Source: Draba incana (lineage: Eukaryota > Streptophyta > Magnoliopsida > Brassicales > Brassicaceae). From it: DNA of 64,000 nt. Below, piece by piece: positions 21,978 to 33,743 of this stretch. The notes under the pieces were generated by a model that was given only the letters and a program-made list of their open reading frames with translations, searched no databases and had not been told where the DNA came from. Made by a program: the position numbers and the translations under genes. Within the stretch, counting starts at the first letter, position 1. Each line of letters begins with the position of its first letter. The stretch spans positions 19,536,760-19,600,759 of the forward strand of contig OY755207.1 in NCBI GenBank assembly GCA_963576765.1, given 5' to 3'.

Positions 21978-22208
21978 TGGTATCAGAGCGTGTTTGATCT
22001 TTGTGACCTCAATACTCTCATAATCTTAATCTTCCATTCTCAATCTCTCAATAATCTTCCCGATTTGTGGGTTTTCTTTAATTCGTTAGACCAAATCGTT
22101 ATATAGAGATTTTCATTCTCTTTATGCGCTTGATTTAACATACATATCAGTTAATCCCAAATCATCTCTAAAAACTTCAAGCTTTCATTCAAAAATCAAT
22201 AAGAAAAG

Positions 22209-23090
22209 ATGAGTTCTTTGGATAACTCTAAACCATTGGTGATTCCGGTTACTCTCAAGGGAGATAACTACTTGTTGTGGTCAAGAACCACGAAGATAGC
22301 TCTATGTGGCCGAGGGTTGTGGAGCCACATCGATACTTCATCCAAACCGGTGTATGATTCATCCGATGAAGAAGATGAAGATTCCGCAAAGGAGAGAGAA
22401 GCAAAGTGGTTCCAAGAGGACCAAACCGTGTTGGCCATTCTTCAAAATGGTCTTGAGGCCTCCATTCTTGAGGCGTATTCTTATTGTGAAACGGCGGAGG
22501 AGCTATGGGAAACATTGAGGAAATGTTTCGAACTTATCCCGGGTGTATTAAATCAAGAAAGCGATCAACAATCTTCATCAAGAGAATATGGAATTTACCA
22601 AGCACTTTGGTAAATATAGATCTCTTTGGGCCGAGCTTGAAATGTTGAGACCTAGCTCCATTGATCCAAAGGTGCTAAATGAAAGAAAAGAGCAAGACAA
22701 GGTGTTTGGGTTACTACTCACCTTGAATCCGGCGTTCAATGATCTCATCAAGCACATCCTTAGATCGGAGAAGCTCCCAAGTCTAGAAGACGTGTGTTCA
22801 CAAATCCAAAGAGAACAAGGTTCTCAAGGACTCTTTGGTAGTAAGGGGGAGCTTCCAACGACGAACAAGGGGGTTAACAACCGATTCGATAATCGTGGGA
22901 ACAAAGGAAGCTATGGTAACAATCGGCCGGGCTTAAAGGCAAGGTGTGAACATTGTAAGGGAAGACATACCAAGGAGACTTGTTGAATCCTTCATCCAGA
23001 ACTCAAGCCAAGTTGGTGGATCGACTACCCGAGGAATCCGAGAGCAAATTACACCACGGCCAAGCCCGACAAAGTCCTAACCGAATCGTG
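22209..23090 (+). pseudogene. Copia B gag
   Basis: It starts MSSLDNSKPLVIPVTLKG at 22209, an intact start that A has lost. A deletion of about 11 nt near 22520 (compared with A) shifts the frame. The correct frame resumes as MEFTKHFGKYRSLW at 22588 and runs to the zinc knuckle CEHCKGRHTKETC (C-X2-C-X3-H-X4-C). A TGA at 22984-22986 replaces Trp just after it. The region 23040-23170 has further small indels before the protease. Confidence 0.87.
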
Positions 23091-23169
23091 TTAGCAAGGT
23101 GAGGAGTCCAACCAAGGAGATTATGTGAGAAAATCGGACTTGGAGGCACTAATCAAAAGCCTTTGCCAC

Positions 23170-24694
23170 ACAAAAGGAATCCGGTAAAACTTACTTTACA
23201 CATACTCCTAGTAGTTCCTTAATGGTTGATTCGGGAGCATCCCATCACATGATTAGTAATTCTAGGATGCTCGATAATATTGAATCAACTAATGGAAATG
23301 TGATGATCGCTAATGGTGATAATATACCCATAAAAGGAATTGGAACTTTGAAAGTCTTTCATAAAGAATCTAAAGCTTTTTATATGCCGACTTTTACATC
23401 TAACTTACTTTCGGTGAAAAGAGCTATTAAACACTTGAATTGTTATGCAATCTTTGGTCCTAATGATGTTCATTTTCAGGATATTGATTCCGGAAAGATT
23501 ATTGGAGAGGGTGGAACCAAAGATGATCTCTATGTTCTTGAAGATTTTTCACCTAGCTCTTTTTCGTTTAAATCTTGTTTAGGAGTTGCTAATAATGCGA
23601 TATGGCATGCTAGATTAGGACATCCTCATTCTAGAGCGTTTGAATTAATTTTACCAAATGTTTACTTTGATCATAAGAGTTGTGAATCTTGCATTCTTAG
23701 TAAATATTGTAAAACGGTTTTTCCGAAATCTACTACAATATATGAGAAGTGCTTTGATCTAGTTCATTCCGATGTTTGTACCTCACCATGCTTATCTATG
23801 GATAATAACAAGTATTTTGTAACATTTATAGATGAAAAATCAAAATATACTTGGATCACCCTATTACCATCAAAAGATTGTGTTCTTGAGGCATTCATAA
23901 ACTTTCAAACTTATGTTACTAACCAATTCAATGCCAAGATCAAAATATTTAGAACAGATAATGGAGGAGAATATACAAGCCATCGATTCAAAGAACACCT
24001 CTCTAAGTATGGCATCTTGCATCAAACAAGTTGTACATACACTCCTCAACAAAATGGAGTGGCCGAACGGAAGAATCGCCACTTGATGAAGGTGTCTCGA
24101 GCCATGATGTTTCACATGAATGTGCCTAAGAGATTTTGGGGTGATGCGGTCATGATGGTGTGCTATTTGATCAACCGAATCCCAACAAAAATTCTTGAGG
24201 ACATCTCACCGTTTGAGGTACTTAATAACACTAGACCTTTTATTGAACATCTAAGGGTTTTTGGGTGTGTTTGTTTTGTCCTAATTCCCGGTGAGTTGCG
24301 GACAAAGCTAGATGCAAAAAGCACAAGGTGTATGTTCATTGGATACTCCACTACCCAAAAGGGATACAAATGCTATGATCCGAGTTCAAGGAGAACATTT
24401 GTGTCCAAGGATGTGAATTTTATGGAGGAAAAGAGCTACTATTGTACCGAAAAGAAAGATGAACTAAGGGAGTTTGCAAGCCCTACGGACTACAATGCTA
24501 ATTTCAGGTTCCTCCACCAACACCTTGGCAATCCGGAAGCGCCAAAGGCTAGAGAAAGTGAAGCACCTCCGGTCCAAGAAGAGAATAACCAAGAGACGAA
24601 TGATGAGAGTGTTCCGAATGGTCAAGAAGAGATGTTAGTAATGATGAGCTCTCCAGTGTTCAAGAACAAGATCTCGATGACGGTGACTCACTAG
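23170..24694 (+). pseudogene. Copia B protease and integrase
   Basis: It is open from the protease site (MVDSGASHHMIS, near 23222) through the pre-integrase, the zinc finger (CESCILSKYC, where the usual GKHC has become SKYC, losing the His), the integrase core (FRTDNGGEYTS, QQNGVAERKNRHLMKV) and YDPSSRRTFVSKDV to the acidic linker. One missing base relative to A near 24632 shifts the frame and ends it at 24694. The linker continues in another frame until the P array begins at 24778. Confidence 0.87.
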
Positions 24695-24777
24695 TTGAAG
24701 AGGAACCAAATGGACCGGTTCTTAGGAGAAGCACAAGACTCAAGAAGGATCCGTCCACATGGAAAGAGAATAGAGTA

Positions 24778-27700
24778 TGTTGGAATCTGGGTGAGTTTGG
24801 CTCACCATAGAGAGGATCCAACCGAATGAAGTGGTTGAATCACAAGAAACACTCAAGAGAGCTTAGACAAATTACTAAACAGATTAGAAAGGATTTAGAA
24901 TAGATTATGAGTGATTAAAGAGAGATTTAAGTGAATAAAGGAGAGATTTGTGTATGGAATGGGGTTTGATCCAAAGGGATCAAACCCATAAACGTTTTTC
25001 CCCTCTTAATCTACATTTTGAATCAAATTTCTTATTCAATACTTGGTTAATGTTTACAAAGGAGATTACAAGATATATATAGGGAAAGCTTGGATCATAT
25101 CTAAAAGAAAGGGATAAGGATCTGATCATAAAGTAATAAAACATATTTGCTTTATGTAAAGATAGGGTTGTACCATGTTTTTGAATAAAGCAACCTTATC
25201 TTCTAGCTTCGGTTTGATCATAGAACTCCAAATGTCTTCACTCTCTCAACCTTCTCCATGTTCCCTCCGGTTACATATACAACCAATAACCATTCCATTT
25301 CTCCCCCTTAGCTCTTTGACTCCCAAGTCTATACAACCTTCCTTTACGCCATGATTATTTCACCATCCGAAGCAACAATCTCGGATAACTTAAAAACATT
25401 GGCTCAATCAACCTTTCCACCACTCAAGATTGGAAGCAACTATTAACTTCATGAATGACTTCAAGATTGATCTCCAAAGGCTAGTTGCATCTCCTTGGTC
25501 TCCTTGGATGTGCATCATCGGTTCAATAACAATCAAACAAGAACCGCTACAAAACAAAGGCACAAGCACAACTCCAAGCATTCTCACCATTCCCATCAAT
25601 GTTACCACTCAATGTTACCAACACCAAATTTTCTCAATGTTACCAACACCAACCATCAATGTTACAAGAATGGACCTTAGATGCTCAAACCTTATCACCA
25701 TAGAGAATAAGGGTCCGGTGATAAGTTTCACACATAAGGTGAGCTTTGATCAAGGTAAATGTTTCTTGGACCGAAGGGATTATCAAACACAAGAGATCTC
25801 ACACCAAGAGTAAACAAGAATATTTGGATTTCGGGTTAGTGTTTAGGCTATGGTTCCAAACTGTTTGAGAATAGAAAATTAGAGAATATAGAGAATATAA
25901 AGATTGAGAGTTTGGGAAGATTAAAAAGAATAATAGAAAGATTTTGAGTATAAGAAAGGGGTAGATTTAAAAAATATTCTCTATTCTCATGAATGTGTTT
26001 CTCTTAGGCTAGATCATGGATTCATTTAATATCAATCCACGAAGAGAGTATGGATTGGAATTTACCTAAATAAGCAATCCATGGCTTGACTCCCATCGGG
26101 CCCAATGTTCACCTTACCAAGAACCTCCATTTGAGAATCTCTACTTTCATTCTACTCCTCCTCTCTAGCAAACCAACCGATCCTTCCTTCATCTAACCGC
26201 ACCAACATAGGCTTCTTGAGAGTTAACAACATCCTTGAGCGTCATGGGAGGGAAAGATCCAATCTTTAATGTTTTTCTTCCCTTGAATCCCATTTGCTTC
26301 ACACTAATGACCGAGCATCATTACACTCGGATTTTGGCTCCAAAGGTTGGGACTTTCTTCTCCCTTTCACCTTCTTGATTGAACCATCTTAAAACAGCTC
26401 CAAAGGTTGGAAATTTACTCATTGACCTATCAAGGAACCACCTTCTTGTTTGAGCTTCATCTTCAACTAGCTCCAAAGGTTGGAAATTTACTCCCTTTCA
26501 TGGGAACCACCTTCTTGTTTGAGCTTCTATTCTTCAAAGAAACCTTCTTTGCTTCATGGTAAGAACATCTTCAAACCGTTAGCTTCTTTCTTCGGTTTCT
26601 TCATGAAAGCTTCAAGCTTTCTTCTTCAATCTTCATGGGAAAGTTTCATCAAGCTTCCTCCTTCAATCTTCAATCTCGGATCTAGCTTTCTCCGAGCAAT
26701 AGATCCAAGTCTTCAACAACAAAACCATTCATACAAACCAAGATTTACCAAAGAAGATATATTTTTGAACCATCTCTTCCCATAAGCACAGCGGAAATTG
26801 TGTTTAGCATGTTTGTTAGATTAAGCGCATAAGGAGAATGGAAACCTCCTTATAACGATTCAATCTAACATTTTTAACAAACACCAAGAGCAAACTGCTC
26901 TGATACCATGTTGGAATCTGGGTGAGTTTGGCTCACCATAGAGAGGATCCAACCAAATGAAGTGGTTGGATCACAAGAAACGCTCAAGAGAGCTTAGACA
27001 GATTACTAAACAGATTAGAAGGGGTTTAGAATAGATTATGAGTGATTAAAGAGAGATTTAAGTGAATAAAGGAGAGATTTGTGTATGGAATGGGGTTTGA
27101 TCCAAAGGGATCAAACCCATAAACGTTTTTCCCCTCTTAATCTACATTTTGAATCAAATTTCTTATTCAATACTTGGTTAATGTTTACAAAGGAGATTAC
27201 AAGATATATATAGGGAAAGCTTGGATCATATCTAAAAGAAAGGGATAAGGATCTGATCATAAAGTAATAAAACATATTTGCTTTATGTAAAGATAGGGTT
27301 GTACCATGTTTTTGAATAAAGCAACCTTATCTTCTAGCTTCGGTTTGATCATAGAACTCCAAATGTCTTCACTCTCTCAACCTTCTTCATGTTCCCTCCG
27401 GTTACATATACAACCAATAACCATTCCATTTCTCCCCCTTAGCTCTTTGACTCCCAAGTCTATACAACCTTCCTTTACGCCATGATTATTTCACCATCCG
27501 AAGCAACAATCTCGGATAACTTAAAAACATTGGCTCAATCAACCTTTCCACCACTCAAGATTGGAAGCAACTATTAACTTCATGAATGACTTCAAGATTG
27601 ATCTCCAAAGGCTAGTTGCATCTCCTTGGTCTCCTTGGATGTGCATCATCGGTTCAATAACAATCAAACAAGAACCGCTACAAAACAAAGGCACAAGCAC

Positions 27701-29570
27701 AACTCCAAGCATTCTCACCATTACCATCAATGTTACCACTCAATGTTACCAACACCAAATTTTCTCAATGTTACCAACACCAACCATCAATGTTACAAGA
27801 ATGGACCTTAGATGCTCAAACCTTATCACCATAGAGAATAAGGGTCCGGTGATAAGTTTCACACATAAGGTGAGCTTTGATCAAGGTAAATGTTTCTTGG
27901 ACCGAAGGGATTATCAAACACAAGAGATCTCACACCAAGAGTAAACAAGAATATTTGGATTTCGGGTTAGTGTTTAGGCTATGGTTCCAAACTGTTTGAG
28001 AATAGAAAATTAGAGAATATAGAGAATATAAAGATTGAGAGTTTGGGAAGATTAAAAAGAATAATAGAAAGATTTTGAGTATAAGAAAGGGGTAGATTTA
28101 AAAAATATTCTCTATTCTCATGAATGTGTTTCTCTTAGGCTAGATCATGGATTCATTTAATATCAATCCACGAAGAGAGTATGGATAGGAATTTACCAAA
28201 ATAAGCAATCCATGGCTTGACTCCCATCGGGCCCAATGTTCACCTTACCAAGAACCTCCATTTGAGAATCTCTACTTTCATTCTACTCCTCCTCTCTAGC
28301 AAACCAACCGATCCTTCCTTCATCTAACCGCACCAACATAGGCTTCTTGAGAGTAAACAACATCCTTGAGCGTCATGGGAGGGAAAGATCCAATCTTTAA
28401 TTTTTTTCTTCCCTTGAATCCCATTTGCTTCACACTAATGACCGAGCATCATTACACTCGGATTTTGGCTCCAAAGGTTGGGACTTTCTTCTCCCTTTCA
28501 CCTTCTTGATTGAACCATCTTAAAACAGCTCCAAAGGTTGGAAATTTACTCATTGACCTATCAAGGAACCACCTTCTTGTTTGGGCTTCATCTTCAACTA
28601 GCTCCAAAGGTTGGAAATTTACTCCCTTTCATGGGAACCACCTTCTTGTTTGAGCTTCTATTCTTCAAAGAAACCTTCTTTGCTTCATGGTAAGAACATC
28701 TTCAAACCGTGAGCTTCTTTCTTCGGTTTCTTCATGAAAGCTTCAAGCTTTCTTCTTCAATCTTCATGGGAAAGTTTCATCAAGCTTCCTCCTTCAATCT
28801 TCAATCTCGGATCTAGCTTTCTCCGAGCAATAGATCCAAGTCTTCAACAACAAAACCATTCATACAAACCAAGATTTACCAAAGAAGATATATTTTTGAA
28901 CCATCTCTTCCCATAAGCACAGCGGAAATTGTGTTTAGCATGTTTGTTAGATTAAGCGCATAAGGAGAATGGAAACCTCCTTATAACGATTCAATCTAAC
29001 ATTTTTAACAAACACCAAGAGCAAACTGCTCTGATACCATGTTGGAATCTGGGTGAGTTTGGCTCACCATAGAGAGGATCCAACCAAATGAAGTGGTTGG
29101 ATCACAAGAAACGCTCAAGAGAGCTTAGACAGATTACTAAACAGATTAGAAGGGATTTAGAATAGATTATGAGTGATTAAAGAGAGATTTAAGTGAATAA
29201 AGGAGAGATTTGTGTATGGAATGGGGTTTGATCCAAAGGGATCAAACCATAAACGTTTTTCCCCTCTTAATCTACATTTTGAATCAGATTTCTTATTCAA
29301 TACTTGGTTAATGTTTACAAAGGAGATTACAAGATATATATAGGGAAAGCTTGGATCAGATCTAAAAGAAAGGGATAAGGATCTGATCATAAAGTAATAC
29401 AGCACATTTCCTTTATGTAAAGATAGGGTTGTACCATGCTTTTGAATAAAGCAACCTTATCTTTACCTTATCCTAACTCAAACGGTCATCTCCCTTATTC
29501 AAATCGTGGGACCACGTGGAGATTCTTTCCCGCGAGGTTAACACATGCGGCCAAACTGATCCGCGTCTTT
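24778..29570 (-). mobile_element. Non-autonomous LTR element P in tandem: LTR-internal-LTR-internal-LTR
   Basis: Three LTRs begin TGTTGGAATCTGGGTGAG at 24778, 26909 and 29040. The two repeat units, 24778-26908 and 26909-29039, are both 2131 bp and differ at only about ten positions by eye. Each downstream LTR is preceded by the primer-binding site complement GCTCTGATACCA (26897-26908, 29028-29039), so the element reads on the minus strand. The first two LTRs are cut short (about 425 bp) at the same point and joined to internal sequence. The third runs further, to about 29570. The internal region is non-coding. B resumes with GTATAC at 29571; only GTA is shared at both edges. Confidence 0.88.
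25203..26908 (-). other. Internal region of P, unit 1 (non-coding)
   Basis: No retrotransposon protein similarity is seen in any frame. A CTCCCCCT tract near 25303 resembles a polypurine tract. The motif GCTCCAAAGGTTGG is repeated about three times between 26340 and 26490. The leader hairpin is at 26815-26869: outer arms GTTAGATT/AATCTAAC, inner arms ATAAGGAG/CTCCTTAT. Part of the region (about 25440-25490) resembles N near 59,640-59,690. Unit 2 (27334-29039) is the same. Confidence 0.75.
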
Positions 29571-31230
29571 GTATACTACAACAATCAAGCCGTTGCTCAT
29601 CCTATTCAATCGGTTTGATCACTCGCCCTCTTACCTTCCTCTCATCAAGCCTTCCTTGTGAAGATAGATGAACATTCGATTCCGAAGATATATGAAGAGG
29701 CGATGGAAGAAGAACATTGGGTTGAAGCGGTTCATGATGAGGTTGGTGCTATGATCAAGAATCACACTTGGGATGAAGCCGATCTTCCGTTTGGAAAAAG
29801 AGCGGTTAGCTCTAAATGGGTCTTTACCCTTAAGTTCTTGAGCAATGGAGACCTGGAACGACACAAGGCTCGGTTAGTGGCTAGAGGCTTCACACAAACC
29901 TATGGAGATGATTATACGGATACCTTCGCTCCGGTGGCTAAGCTACACACAGTAAGGGTTGTGTTCTCTTTGGCGATTAATTTGGATTGGGAGTTGTGGT
30001 AAATGGACGCGAAGAACGCTTTCCTCAAGGAGATCTTGAAGAAGAGGTTTACATGACTCCACCATCCGGTCTAGAGAACACCATTGCTCCCGGAAAGGTT
30101 CTTCGGCTAAAGAAAGCCATCTACGGTCTTAAACAATCTCCAAGGGCTTGGTACAAGAAGCTAAGTTCGACCCTCAAGGAAAAGGGCTTCAAGAAGTGTG
30201 AATTGGATCACACACTCTTTACTCTACAAGGACTGAAGGGAATGGTGGTTGTCTTGATCTATGTGGATGATATGATAATTTCCGGTGATGATAAGCAAGG
30301 GATTCAAGACACTAAGGAGTTCTTAAAATCGGTCTTTGAAATCAAGGATCTAGGAGAGTAGAAATATTTCCTTTGGATCGAAGTGTGTAGATTCAAGAAC
30401 GGGTTGCACATCTCACAAAGGAAGTATACTTTGGATTTGCTCAAGGAGACCGGGAAGCTTGCCTAGGCATTTAGAGGCCTCTAAGCCGGCAAAGACACCA
30501 CTTGAGGAAGGTTACAAGGCCGATCGAAAGGGGGAGAACGAAGATGAAATGTATGAGGATCCATCTCAATATAGAAGGCTTGTTGGAAAGTTGATCTATC
30601 TAACTCTCACTAGGCCGGATCTTTGTTTTGCGGTCAACCAAGTAAGTCAACATATGAAGGAACCTAAGGTTTTTCATTGGAATATGGTTGACCGAATACT
30701 TCGGTATCTTAAAGGGAGTGTTGGCCAAGGCATTTGGATGGGAAGAAATGAAAACACCGAAGTCGTTGGGTATTATGATGCGGATTGGGCCGGAGACCGA
30801 AACGATAGAAGATCAACGACCGGTTATGCAACATTCATTGGTGGGTACTTGGTGACTTGGAGAACTAAGAAGCAAATGTCGGTCTCATGTTCAAGTGCGG
30901 AGGCCGAGTATCGTGCAATGAAGAAGTTGACCAATGAGCTCACTTGGTTAAGAGGCATTCTAGCACATATGGGGATCGAGTCCACCAAACCGATGGTAAT
31001 GCATTGTGACAACCAAGCCGCAATCCACATAGCGACCAACTCGGTGTTCCATGAACGGGCGAAGCATATTGAGATCGATTGCCATAAGGTTCGGAAAAAG
31101 ATCGAGCAAGGATGGACGCTTCCATGTTTTACAAGAAGTAAAGACCAAGTGGCGGATATCTTCACCAAGGCCGCGAGTCTTAAGGTTTGCAACCGTCTCT
31201 TTAGCAAGCTTTGGCTCGTTGATCTCAGCG
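29571..31230 (+). pseudogene. Copia B reverse transcriptase and RNase H
   Basis: It resumes the YYNNQAVAHPIQ segment, with a TGA near 29617. RT motifs follow; a TAA near 30001 replaces a Gln after ELW, and a nearby indel shifts the frame. YVDD is intact (about 30263-30274). A stop lies at 30359-30361. A 16-nt insertion (about 30465-30480) follows the GKLA segment. RNase H (DADWAGD, SSAEAEYRA, HERAKHIEIDCHKVR) is open to the end, where one missing base changes the last residues and removes the natural stop near 31230. Confidence 0.87.
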
Positions 31231-31274
31231 TCCATGAGAAGATTCCTTACTTGCAATCATCACACTCTTTTTCC

Positions 31275-31384
31275 CTAAGCAAAGTTTTGTCCCACATGGT
31301 TTTCTTTGTTAAAGTTTTTAATGAGGTGATGGTTGCGGGTTTTCAAGTTAAGCATAAATCCTTTATGTTTAACTTGAGGGGGAG
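31275..31384 (+). promoter_or_regulatory. 3' stem-loops and polypurine tract of copia B
   Basis: Stem I is weakened compared with A (CCTAAGCAAAG against CTTTGTTAAAG). Stem II is well paired at 31344-31376 (CAAGTTAAGCATAAA, loop TCC, TTTATGTTTAACTTG). GAGGGGGAG follows to 31384. Confidence 0.7.
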
Positions 31385-32090
31385 TATTGACCTTGGCACC
31401 ATCAATATGTGCTAAGGGAAAATAAAGATGTGATCGAAAGATTAAATTCGGGTCGGAGTCATCGAACTGTGGATCAGATCTCTCGAGACGTGGGACGATG
31501 GAGCCTCGACCCGCAACACGCAACATCGATGCCACACGCGAATCAGTACGTGGAGAGGGTCCAAGGACAGACAGAACGGAAGGTCTCGGCAATAGAGTGA
31601 CATCAGGATGAGAGATGTCGTCCCGCGGTATGAGTGGCAACGAGGCGCGGGACGTAAGCAACGTACCGAAGAACCGTGTCGTGTAACGGGTCTTCGAAAA
31701 AACACGCGGATCCTGAATCGGGTAAACGGGCAGACTCGCGGATCCTTCCCGCATTGACCAAACGCCTTCCCGCGTTGACCGTCCTGATGTCACGAGGGAC
31801 CCTTCCCGCAGCACGATGGCAACGTGCCTTCCTCGACCCGCGCCTCGATGCTGATAGTGACCGCGGGTCATTTTCTTTCTGAGCCGTTTTGAAGCATGTG
31901 ACCGTTTGATTCAAACGGTCCCTTACCTATTTTAGATTATCCCAAATCCTATTTAAACATTGTAAAGAACACTTGTAACATTATCTTGAATAAAAATTTC
32001 AAGTTCTTATTCTTTATGGTTCTAAATACTTAATCTCTCTAAATCTCTCATTCTCTTATTACTTAATCTTCTATTCTCTAAATTCTTACA
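31385..32090 (+). repeat. 3' LTR of copia B
   Basis: 706 bp, TATTGACC to TTCTTACA, followed by AGTTTC at 32091-32096. Confidence 0.9.
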
Positions 32091-33260
32091 AGTTTCATAA
32101 AGCTCTTTCATTTGTTCAAATCCCAATAGCTTAGCATCAAGAGTAGAGAGTAGTGTGTACCTTCGTGATAGTGCATCAGCAACTATATTATCCTTACCTT
32201 TCTTGTACTTGATGACATAAGGGAATGTTTCTATGAACTCAACCCACCTGGCATGTCTTTTTTTGAGTTTCTGGTGACCTTTTAAATATTTTAAAGACTC
32301 ATGGTCTGTGTGAGTGACGAATTCTTTTGGCCAGAGGTAGTGTTGCCACATTTGGAGAGCTCTAACCAAGGCGTACAACTTCTTGTCATAGGTTGGATAG
32401 TTGAGAGTTGCTCCACCAAGCTTTTCACTGAAAAATGCTATTGGCTTCTTGTCTTGCATCAAGACTGCTTCAATTCCTACACCAGAAGCATCACATTCAA
32501 TCTCAAAAGTCTTTACAAAATCTGGTAGAGATAAAACAGGATCATGAATAAGCTTCTCTTTTAGGCATTGAAATGTTGTCTCCTACTCTTTCTCCCATTT
32601 AAATCCCACATCTTTCTTGATGACTTCGGTTAAGGGAGCTGCTAAAGTGCTGAAATCTTTAACAAATCGTCGATAGAAACCGGCAAGGCCATGAAAGCTT
32701 CGAACTTCTCCTACTGTTCTAGGACTTGGTCATTCCTTGATTGCTTTCACCTTTTCTTCATTTACTTTGATTCCATCTGCACTCACAACAAAGCCTAGAA
32801 AAACCACATTATCTATGCAAAAGGTGCATTTCTTAAAATTTGCAAACAAAATTTATTTCCTAAGTGTTTCTAGCACCATTTTAACATGCTCAGTATGCTC
32901 ATCTAGACTCTTGTTGTATATGAGAATGTCAACGAAATAAACAACAACAAACAGTCCTATATAAGCCCTAAGCACATGATTCATAAAACGCATAAAAGTA
33001 CTAGGAGCGTTAGTCAATCCAAAAGGCATGACTAACTACTCATATAAACCATGCTTAGTCTTAAATGCAGTTTTCCATTCATCACCCTCCTTCATCCTAA
33101 TCTGGTAATACCCACTCTTAAGATCAATCTTAGAAAATATGCTAGAACCATGCAATTCATCAAACATATCATCTAATCTAGGAATAGGGTAGCGATACTT
33201 CACTATAATATTGTTGATTGCTCTACAATCAACGCACATTCGCCAGCTTCTAGAGATACT
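32091..33260 (-). pseudogene. Gypsy J reverse transcriptase and RNase H
   Basis: On the minus strand from about 33239 this reads RT: MCVDCRAINNI, YPIPRLDDMFDEL, FSKIDLKSGYYQIRM and AFKTKHGLYE, then a stop. The catalytic segment near 32930 reads YFVD where YFDD is expected, so the active site is lost. RNase H (32100-32460) contains KPIAFFSEKLGGATLNYPTYDKKLYALVRAL and HTDHESLKYLKGHQKL. Together with 20093-21262 it forms one gypsy gene once B is removed: the LYET / DPDF coding sequence joins exactly at the AGTTTC duplication. Confidence 0.85.
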
Positions 33261-33285
33261 TCTAGGAATAGGGTAGCGATACTTC
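33261..33285. repeat. 25-nt filler duplication at gypsy J / copia E junction
   Basis: The 25 bases at 33261-33285 repeat those at 33177-33201 exactly, 84 bp away in direct orientation. Plus-strand copia E begins immediately after. This is the type of filler left by template-switching repair at a break. Confidence 0.8.
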
Positions 33286-33743
33286 CCCTTGCATTTCTAG
33301 AGATAATAACAAGTACTTTGTCACATTTATAGATGAGAAATCGAAATACACTTGGATCACACTATGACCTTCTAAAGATCGAGTGATTGAGGCATTTATG
33401 AATTTTGAAGCTTATATTGCTAACCAATACAATGCCAAGATCAAAAATTTTAGAACAGATAATAGAGGCGAGTATACGAGTACCCGGTTCAAGGATCATC
33501 TCAAGAAGCAAAGGATATTTCATCAAACGAGTTGTCCCTACACTCCACAACAAAACGGTGTGGCCAAAAGGAAGAACCGCCACTTGATGGAAGTGTCTAG
33601 ATCAATGATGTTCCATAAGAATGTTCCCAAGAGGGTTTGGGGAGATGCCGTTATGACGGCTTGCTATCTAATCAATCGAACACCAACCAAAATCTTGGGA
33701 GATTATGCACCATTCGAGGTACTCAACAAAACTAAACATTTTA
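33286..33743 (+). pseudogene. Copia E integrase (5'-truncated)
   Basis: It starts abruptly inside the integrase (CISRDNNKYFVTFIDEKSKYTW), with a TGA near 33364, then FRTDNRGEYTS (an Arg replaces Gly after Asn), QQNGVAKRKNRHLMEV, VWGDAVMTACYLINRTPTK and FEVLNKTKHF. Element D interrupts it after TTTTA (33739-33743). The continuation is at 39888. gag, protease and the 5' LTR are lost at the 33285 junction. Confidence 0.85.

Larger units (their letters stand above)
21272..32090 (+). mobile_element. Ty1/copia retrotransposon B, both LTRs, with a nested array
   Basis: LTRs are at 21272-21977 and 31385-32090 (706 bp each), the same family as A. The primer-binding site is at 21978-21989 and the polypurine tract at 31371-31384. 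The host duplication AGTTT(C) is at 21258-21263 and 32091-32096, but up to nine extra bases (21263-21271) separate it from the left LTR. The element is inserted in gypsy J, antisense to it. Coding is split by the P array (24778-29570) and by several stops and frameshifts. Confidence 0.92.

Noticed and set aside
26480..26785. 101-codon ORF in the P internal region, repeated in part at 28734-28916
   Set aside because: Low-complexity Ser/Leu/Phe-rich translation of CTTC-type repeats; the second copy is truncated at its start. No support for coding.
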